Below, piece by piece: positions 57,759-64,000 of a stretch of 64,000 nt of DNA (the stretch's first letter is position 1; each line of letters opens with the position of its first letter). Under the pieces are notes generated by a model. That model was not told the origin of the DNA. It made no database searches and was given only the letters and a program-made list of their open reading frames with translations. Source of the stretch: Adiantum capillus-veneris (taxonomy: Eukaryota; Streptophyta; Polypodiopsida; Polypodiales; Pteridaceae); the NCBI GenBank assembly GCA_014529385.2, contig CM043952.1:55014119-55078118 (forward strand), given 5' to 3'. Position numbers and translations under genes: made by a program.

Positions 57759-59639
57759 ATGGCTGACAATAGTAAAGAGAGTGAAATTAATGTTGATAAC
57801 TTTGATTTTGCTAATGAGCAAGCTACTAATGATGCTTCGATGCTTGTTAACTATCTTGTTTCTAGGCTTCAACAAGCCATGGGCAATCCATCTCTCCAAA
57901 GTGAAGTGCAACGGCACCTCTGTGCTCACGGGATTCTCCAAGCTCATCACCATGACGAGAGAACACCTAGGAAGCCTCCTTGTGAGACTCCCAAAAGAGG
58001 TCTCTCTCCGATTCGGAAAGAAGAAGAGAATCCATATGAAGGGCTCAAGAATTTACTTCTTGATGATGCATCTCCTTCCCAAAGGAGAACTCAAGAGCCT
58101 CCACCGAAGGAACGAGAAAGAAGTGAGTCTCCCGCCACCTCGGCGGAGATGGCTCCACGAAGACAGCGGGCTAAACGCTCTCCATCACCACCAAAGCGGA
58201 GAAGACCATCACACTCTTCTCCACGCCATAATTCAAAGAGGGTTGATAAAAAGAAAGAGAAGAAAAAGGCGAGAAAGAGGACACCCTCTTCTCCATCTTC
58301 TTCATCCTCTTCCTCTTATGAAACTGATGGTGAAGACAACGAAGATCAAGACAAGAAAAAGGCGAGAAAGAGGTCACCCTCTTCTCCACCTTCTTCAAAT
58401 TCTTCACCTTCTGAAGAAAGTGATGGTGCAACCTTTGAACCATCAAAAAGAAGAGGCCATAGGAAATCCTATGCTGCATGGAAGAGGTCGTCCAAGTTGA
58501 AGAAATTCAAAGAGGGAGGGAAGAGCATCTCTTTCCTTACCTATGATGGTACCTTTGGTGCTATGGACAAAGTCTTGGCCTTTATCCAACAGTTTGATGC
58601 GGAGTTTGGAGATGAGGGCTTCACGGAGTCCTCTAAGCTACACCATGTAGCTATGCACTTTCAAAAGTCCGCCAGGCAATGGTGGTCTAGCCTACGAGCC
58701 AATGGTGAAGCTCCACGAACATGGAAAGCTTTAAGAGCTTCCATTATAAAGCAGTTTTTGGCCACCGATGCCAAAGACAAAGTACTCACCAAATGGCGAA
58801 GCTTAAAGCTCTCTCCCTATGAATCCATCCACAAATATGTAGACAAGTTTTGGGACCTACAACTCAAAGCCACTGTCTTCAAAAAGTTGGATTTTGGAGA
58901 GCAAAAGCAACAATTTTGTGCAGGCTTAACCGAAGAAATGGCGGAGTATGTCAACTCCCAAAGGCCACGTACCATATCGGCGGTAATACACCATACTATG
59001 GTGGCCTCTCGAATCAATTTCCAAACGGGGGCTAAAGGAAATAATAAGCCCACGAAAAACAAGGGTTCCAACGAGCCTAAGGGGAAGGACAATGTCCAAA
59101 AGTCTCCTAAGGGCAACTCCAACAAAACTAAAGAGAAGGGAGTTTACAAAGGTAAGAACAAACTCTCTCCTGAAGAGCTTGAGCGTTATCGCAAGGATAA
59201 CCGGTGTTTCAAGTGCGGCGAACAAGGGCATGCGTACCGCGCTTGTCCCCAAAAGAACAACCGCCAAGATCCTCCTAGGGCTTCCTTGGTTGAAATCCAA
59301 GAGGAGGAGACTCACCAAACTCACCACAAAGGATCTCCTCTATGCCATGCTTGGGGAAAGGTAAGAGAACATGATGCTTTTATTCTCTTTGACCCTGGTT
59401 CTACTCACAATTTTATATCTATAGAGTTGGCCACCAAGCTAGGCATACAAGCCTATGAGATGGGAGATGTCCTACCCGCAGACAGTGCTTTCAAGGAGCA
59501 AGAAGCTTCAGTCACTCCCTTAATCGGGAAACTGAGGCTTCATGTTCAAAGCTATGTGGACAAAGAGGACTTCTTTATCTCTCCTCTCAAGCATGAAGAT
59601 GTAATCCTAGGGGCACCATGGTTTGGCTGCCAATGTTAA
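57759..59639 (+). CDS. Gypsy Gag-protease polyprotein, open for 626 codons
   Basis: The longest open frame of the window. The start MADNSKESEINVDNFDF follows the primer site by 400 bp. Residues about 70-235 are basic and rich in Ser-Pro, Arg-Ser and Lys (RAKRSPSPPKRRRP, KKKARKRTPSSP twice), like an SR-protein tail. Residues about 269-420 match the Retrotrans_gag fold (HHVAMHFQKSARQWWSSL, YESIHKYVDKFWDL, FCAGLTEEM). A CCHC knuckle (CFKCGEQGHAYRAC) starts at residue 483. The protease site ILFDPGSTHNFIS has its Asp at residue 545. The frame ends ILGAPWFGCQC because of a shift near 59,620. Known role: capsid and RNA packaging, with self-processing by the protease. It appears younger than its neighbours. 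Confidence 0.9.
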   Translation: MADNSKESEINVDNFDFANEQATNDASMLVNYLVSRLQQAMGNPSLQSEVQRHLCAHGILQAHHHDERTPRKPPCETPKRGLSPIRKEEENPYEGLKNLLLDDASPSQRRTQEPPPKERERSESPATSAEMAPRRQRAKRSPSPPKRRRPSHSSPRHNSKRVDKKKEKKKARKRTPSSPSSSSSSSYETDGEDNEDQDKKKARKRSPSSPPSSNSSPSEESDGATFEPSKRRGHRKSYAAWKRSSKLKKFKEGGKSISFLTYDGTFGAMDKVLAFIQQFDAEFGDEGFTESSKLHHVAMHFQKSARQWWSSLRANGEAPRTWKALRASIIKQFLATDAKDKVLTKWRSLKLSPYESIHKYVDKFWDLQLKATVFKKLDFGEQKQQFCAGLTEEMAEYVNSQRPRTISAVIHHTMVASRINFQTGAKGNNKPTKNKGSNEPKGKDNVQKSPKGNSNKTKEKGVYKGKNKLSPEELERYRKDNRCFKCGEQGHAYRACPQKNNRQDPPRASLVEIQEEETHQTHHKGSPLCHAWGKVREHDAFILFDPGSTHNFISIELATKLGIQAYEMGDVLPADSAFKEQEASVTPLIGKLRLHVQSYVDKEDFFISPLKHEDVILGAPWFGCQC

Positions 59640-59930
59640 ATTTCCTGAAAGGAGAATCTCCTTTAAGTTCAGGGAAAAAGACATGTATATAGATGCTAAG
59701 GAAATGGGTAACACTATTCCCATTGTACATACACTAGCTTTCAACAAGTCAATAAAGATCTCTATTTCCGTGTACATGATTTTTGTTAAAGATTTTCAAA
59801 ACGAACCTAATGCTTTAGCAAAAGAAAATAAAAGAAACCAAAAGGAATTAGAGCTATCCAATTTTCTCAAGGGGTTTCAAGATGTTTTTATTGACGACAT
59901 CCCTTGTGACCTACCTCCTAAACGTGTTGA
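59626..59930 (+). pseudogene. Start of gypsy reverse transcriptase region, frameshifted and truncated
   Basis: The shifted frame continues the polyprotein: LAANVKFPERRISFKFREKD, then FLKGFQDVFIDDIPCDLPPKR, the usual lead-in to gypsy reverse transcriptase. One extra T in GGTTTGGC (about 59,620-59,627) explains the shift, since family members read PWLAA at this place. Homology stops near 59,930, before the catalytic part, where foreign DNA with GTCGATAT repeats begins. Confidence 0.75.
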
Positions 59931-59939
59931 GGGCAAAAA

Positions 59940-60186
59940 TGGCCCCTGCACGCGGGTTCGCCTTTTTTTCCCCAATTTTTTAGCGTCGATATGTGTGTCG
60001 ATATGCGCATCGATAAGCGCGTTGATATACGCATGGAAAATTTTGCCTTTCTATGCGTATTTCCACCTCCATATCGACACACTTATCGACGCGCATATCG
60101 ACGGAGTGTAAGAACGAGGATATGGGCGTGGAAAGGTACGAGCATCGATATATAGGGCGTCGATAACTTTGGGTTATGTTGTAGTG
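59940..60186. mobile_element. Terminal fragment of a different CACTA-type element
   Basis: The segment ends GGTTATGTTGTAGTG at 60,186, which reads inward as CACTACAACATAACC. Before it stand many copies of GCGTCGATAT / ATATCGACGC motifs in both orientations, a subterminal array unlike the AGCGACGC type of CACTA-1 and -2. The following ACA may be a target duplication. The opposite end was not found, so this is one end only, fused to the truncated gypsy pol. Confidence 0.6.
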
Positions 60187-60189
60187 ACA

Positions 60190-61607
60190 AATACATCTCG
60201 TACTTGAAGGATGTTCTTTTTTCAGACACCCTTACATGAGACATATTCCACATGTAGAGAATATGAGTCGCTAGGACTGACACTGGCACCCACTATTTCA
60301 ATTCTGTGTCACGAAAAAGTCCCTAGGTGTTGGTTGAATCTGTTTTCTAGACCATTTTCAGCAGGACATATCAGAAGCAATTTCAGTGGCCAAACATTGT
60401 TGGATACTTAGAATAACTTGTTAAGGTACAAGTACTGCTAACCAACATTCCAGATAGTTGTTTATACATATAGCAAGGCTATGAGTTGTTCATGAAAAAG
60501 TTTCATTGTTTGTACCTAGAAGTGACTTCTGTTTCACTTTCTATTATGGTTCAAACGTTTGAGCAAGGCTTGCAAAAGATTGCAATCGAGAGTATTTAGT
60601 TTCTTGTTAGCACTATTTACACTTCTCTTTCATGTGTGATAGGAGCATCACATTCGCTATAAGTATTGTCAAGTATGATCATGGATATACATGTTCAGAT
60701 CTATTTTTGCTAAATGCATGCACACTAGGTGTTATGGACCCTAGTGTTTAGCAAAAGCTGATTTGGAGCGGCATGTATATTCATCACATTAGTGCTATGA
60801 AGCATTTTGCACTCTATGTGCAGTATCTCTTTGAGATTAATTTTGGATCTCCCACTCACACCAATAGAGGTCATGGCTCCATTTGGGTGCCTGTGGATAT
60901 TTCCAGTTAACCAAGATGGTTATGCATGTTATTCCTCAGCAATATTGACGTACAACATTATGATTCCCGTTTACCAGTCATCTGGGAAGACTGTCTGTAC
61001 ACCGCGTGGGGGAAAAACACCACTGACAAACACCTCATTATTGTCTGTTATCCAAGGGGATAGGTAGATTACAAAGTGTAATCCTGTGCCGAAGGATATG
61101 CAAAATGTGTACGTTGGCAACAAGCTCTAGTTGGATTTTGCTTACCATACGTTAAAGCATGTTTGCGACTAGGTTCAGTCTCTTCATGTATAAGTCAGGT
61201 TCTCAACCTTGAACACTAGCTATGGGGTTGTTTACTGATGAAATTTGAAAACAAATCAAGGACTTAAACTTGGCTGCTACGTTTTGTCAGCAAGTTACTT
61301 TTAGGGAAAGTGAAAAGAAGTACTCTTTTGGGTACATCTTTGTTGTGCTCACTCGTTTAGCATGCTCATGTGCGTTCTAAATGGAATCTACATACTATGA
61401 TTGGATAGGAACCGGTAATACAAGATGTTGCAAATGGACAACAATGTGGACAATCAAGATGTTACTCCTGATTTCATTGAACCTCCTACTGAACTGTGTT
61501 CCGGTCAAGCAAACAGCTGGATCCCTGCAGGATGCCACTGTGGAAAACATTAGGGTATCATCACTCTTGTTTTCGAGGACAAAAAGGCTTCTCCAAGGGG
61601 GGAGTAA
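60190..61607 (+). pseudogene. Decayed 3' internal region of the short-LTR element
   Basis: No domain can be named. The last part reads TTGTTTTCGAGGACAAAAAG and CTTCTCCAAGGGGGGAG, which fits the end of a gypsy pol frame followed by the polypurine tract (61,592-61,604). Confidence 0.55.
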
Positions 61608-61748
61608 TTTCATGCCAAGGGCAAAGCTCGGTGGTCAAGGACCAGGCCAATGGGTCAGCTGTGAGTGTGGATAGGGAATGAGGCCTAGGGGGCTATTTAA
61701 AGGGAGGTTGGGAGGCTCATTCCGGGCAGTCCCACTAGGAGCATTTCA
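61608..61748 (+). repeat. 3' LTR of the short-LTR element (141 bp)
   Basis: It matches 40,050-40,075 plus 49,730-49,845 along its whole length. It holds the uninterrupted CACTA-2 target (one GTG near 61,630). AGAAC follows at 61,749-61,753. Confidence 0.9.
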
Positions 61749-61842
61749 AGAACAATAATCAGTAAGCCAATCATTGGAGATAGACTAAAAATCTTGCATC
61801 ATTTTTTATTATGTTTTCATTTTTTTACCATCAATGTGGGAA

Positions 61843-62494
61843 AGCAAGGGAGGAAGTTAATAGGGAGAAATTTATAGATATCTGTGTATTTACAATCAGA
61901 CATGGTCGTACACATTACACCCACAAGGGGCCATACCATGGGAACGGCTTCCCACATGGAGAAGTTGGTAACACCTACCATTGTCGATGATTAATGACCA
62001 ATGATTATTGCCAATCATTCAACAAACATTGACAATGCTAAAAAATCACACATCATCATTGCAAAACAAAGCAATGATTCCTTACAAAAAACCACCAATC
62101 ATTAAACATCATTTTGCAACAAACAACAGCTATATAATTGCCAAGTATAATTTGACCCAAAGAGTGTAGCTTAGTTGGTTGAGCCTTTGTGATGTAACCT
62201 CAAATTTAAAGGTTAATAGAGGCTCAGTATGGGCTACGCTAGTTTGGTGACATGCTATATGATTGCCAAGCATTTGACCCAAAGAGTGTCTCAGTTGGTT
62301 GAGCTTTTGTGATGTAACCCCCAAATTTGAAGGCCCTAATAGAGGCTCACGGACTACGCTAGTTTGGTGACACGATGCACTAGTTGGGTGTTACCAACTT
62401 CTCCATTGAGGAAGTCGTTCCCATAGTATGGCCCCTTGTGGGTGTTATGTGCACAAATATGGGTAAACTTCTCCGTACTACCTTCCCTGCGTCG
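61843..62494. mobile_element. MITE with long inverted ends (approximate borders)
   Basis: ACACCCACAAGGGGCCATAC (61,918-61,937) and TGGAGAAGTTGGTAACACC (61,959-61,977) are mirrored on the right by GGTGTTACCAACTTCTCCA (62,388-62,406) and GTATGGCCCCTTGTGGGTGT (62,418-62,437). Weaker matching continues outward to about 61,843 and 62,494 (GGGAGGAAG against CTTCCCT). The interior has CAATGATT-type inverted words and a tandem duplication listed separately. No gene. Long TIRs suggest a Mutator-like MITE. Confidence 0.8.
62131..62371. repeat. Tandem duplication of about 120 bp with a tRNA-like A box
   Basis: Copy 1 starts ATATAATTGCCAAG (62,131) and copy 2 ATATGATTGCCAAG (about 62,250). Both contain GACCCAAAGAGTGT, CTCAGTTGGTTGAGC or CTTAGTTGGTTGAGC, TTTGTGATGTAACC and GGGCTACGCTAG or GGACTACGCTAG. 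The GTTGGTTGAGC stretch resembles the RNA polymerase III A box of tRNA-derived SINEs; no good B box is present. Confidence 0.7.
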
Positions 62495-62945
62495 TTGATT
62501 TTTTAAAAAAATATTTTTAAGGGGGTGCATTTTGTGCTTCTAGCCGTATAGCTCATCAGATGCTTTGGATAAATATTGAACTGCTTATGAGCTGGACAGT
62601 CTGTGTGCTTGACATGTAACGCAAGCTCACTCGGTTGTTGGTTGCCTCCACACATACATGAAAGGGTGTGTTTATGCGTTTTATCATGCGATTTGATCAA
62701 CTATGCACATCTATATACTAGTGACTGCTACTATGATCAATGGGACTGCGGGATGGAATGTGGGTGGCATCCACACACACCAATGCTTTACCACTATTTA
62801 TACCATTAGCATGAGGGGTGCTTTTTGAAGCCGAGAGGTTTTCAATCGGTTATAAGCTTAATTAAAAAAAGGGGGGCGGGTCTTTTTACATGCGGTCAAC
62901 CAATTGCGCCACGTAGCAGTCCGATATCTATATGTATATGTATTC
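62495..62945. other. Upstream region of the GT61 gene
   Basis: No other gene is seen. AACCAATT at 62,898-62,905 could act as a CCAAT box. Confidence 0.4.
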
Positions 62946-62951
62946 TATAAA
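62946..62951 (+). promoter_or_regulatory. TATA box of the GT61 gene
   Basis: TATAAA in the context ATTCTATAAAGGC, 116 bp upstream of the chosen start codon, with no competing TATA nearer. Confidence 0.55.
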
Positions 62952-63066
62952 GGCAATGAGAGTGCCCTTTACACGTGTCGAGAGCTGCAAGCTGATGGCT
63001 ACAATCCAAAAGTCCTCTACGCACGATAAAAAGGGAGAGACAGAGAGAGAGGCCACCTATACTACA

Positions 63067-64000
63067 ATGGAGCTCCTGCTGAGGTCATTCTCTACTAAGC
63101 CTTTCGTTGTCGGCAAGAGCAGCCGCGACAAGTTGCTAGCTTCATCCTACTTGCTATTGCTCACAGTTCTCTTGCTGTCCAGCTTGCTCCTCCGCCACGG
63201 CCTCTCGCCAGTCGATCGTAAGTACTCTCAATGCATACGTATTGTGACTCTCTTATGTGCAAACTAATAAGGGGCAGCTACTTGTCGGCGACCCTGTGTT
63301 TAAGCAGAAAAACTAAAGCAGAATTCTGATGAGGCTTCGAACAGAACAATGGACGAAATCATGTTGGTGTGTGATCGGTCAAGCAGTCGGACGGATGTGT
63401 GCATGGCCAAGGGGAATGTAAGGGTGGTGGGCGGGGAGAAGGCAGATAATTTGTATGAGGTGGTGGTCTACCAATATAGTTCAAACGTGAAGGAGAGGGA
63501 GGCGAGGGTGAAGCCTTACACAAGGAAGCACGACAAGATCGCCATGAAGAGTATCCCCGAAGTGAAGCTGCTCGGAAAGGCGCTCGATCGTCAGCTGGCT
63601 AATAATTATCCCGCATGTGAAGTGCGACATTTAGTCCCCGCCATTCTCTTCTCTACCGGTGGGTACACTACAGGCAACTTGTTTCATCAGTTTACCGACG
63701 GCCTCATCCCTCTCTATCTCACCGCTCAGCAGTACCAGCCTGTCGGTCAACTGGTGCTCCTCGTCCTCGAGTATAAACGCTGGTGGGTCTTGAAATACGC
63801 AGAGATTCTGAGCCAGATCACCAGCTATACAATCATCGACCTTGCCACCAACAAGCTTGTGCACTGTTTCCCCGAGGTCACTGTGGGACTGCGATTCGAT
63901 GACGAGCTCTACATTGACCCCCAGCGCCACCTTGGCGCAGGCGGCGCGTCAATGGCGGGCTTCCAAGCCATGCTCCGTGCGGCGTATCTCCCCCGCCCGA
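63067..64000 (+). CDS. Glycosyltransferase family 61 (DUF563) gene, 5' part, cut by the window edge
   Basis: Exon 1 is 63,067-63,217 and exon 2 starts at 63,308 (or 63,305) and stays open to the edge; the intron is about 90 bp with GTAAGT and a tandem AAGCAG acceptor. Residues about 25-43 (LLASSYLLLLTVLLLSSLLL) form one membrane anchor near the N-terminus, as in type II Golgi enzymes. Exon 2 has CDRSSSRTDVC, the GT61 entry motif, and FSTGGYTGNLFHQFTDGLIP, the family's conserved core. GT61 members in plants transfer arabinose or xylose to xylan, or xylose to N-glycans; which one cannot be told here. The start at 63,067 has a strong context (ACAATGG); in-frame ATGs at 62,998 and 62,932 would lengthen the cytosolic tail. 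Exon 2 is GC-rich, unlike the surrounding repeats. Confidence 0.92.

Noticed and set aside
62150-62300. tRNA gene
   Set aside because: Only an A-box-like stretch is present. No B box, acceptor stem or anticodon arm can be folded, and the segment is tandemly duplicated inside a MITE.

Overview
The window reads as nuclear DNA of a flowering plant. The evidence is a GT61 glycosyltransferase gene with a GT-AG intron, Ty1/copia and Ty3/gypsy retrotransposons, CACTA (En/Spm) DNA transposons with TNP2- and TNP1-type genes, several MITEs, and long CT/GA/GT/TA microsatellites. The GC-rich exons of the GT61 gene would suit a monocot, but that is weak and I cannot name the species. Only one gene looks like a functional host gene: the GT61 gene, which begins at 63,067 and runs off the right edge.

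Layout. 1-2,790: intergenic, with one MITE (1,385-1,876) and a short hairpin. 2,790-12,125: a roughly 190-bp satellite in three blocks, broken by an LTR-like fragment (7,648-7,950) and by a 2.5-kb segment carrying an LTR-like promoter, a (TA)n tract and two tandem, mutually similar small ORFs. Each satellite monomer consists of two inverted halves. 12,126-17,952: minisatellite, an array of palindromes with ACGT cores (13,798-14,350), and A-rich degenerate repeats; no gene recognised.

17,958-61,753: a nest of transposons that can be unpicked from target-site duplications. A copia element (17,958-40,026, TSD ATCGG) contains a Ty3/gypsy element (about 21,121-39,066), which contains a CACTA element (CACTA-1, 24,525-32,447, TSD ACA). 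Only 18 bp beyond the copia 3' LTR, at 40,050, a second, short-LTR gypsy-like element begins (40,050-61,748, TSD AGAAC). Its 5' LTR is split by a second CACTA element of the same family in opposite orientation (CACTA-2, 40,076-49,726, TSD GTG). That CACTA carries a solo LTR (42,761-44,591, TSD AGCTT) inside its transposase gene. Further right lie another solo LTR of the same family (51,805-53,800), a third LTR (55,774-57,341) followed by an intact gag-protease ORF (57,759-59,639), and a fragment of an unrelated CACTA-type end (to 60,186). So about 43.8 kb derives from two insertions next to each other in host DNA.

61,754-64,000: host flank, a MITE with long inverted ends and an internal tandem duplication carrying a tRNA-like A box (about 61,843-62,494), then the promoter and first two exons of the GT61 gene.

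Working relations. None of the transposons looks able to move alone. CACTA-1 has stops in both transposase genes; CACTA-2 has stops, a deletion and an LTR insertion. CACTA-1 also carries a decayed copy of a host metal-binding (HIPP-type) gene, which CACTA-2 lacks. All calls come from reading the sequence; no database search or alignment program was run.
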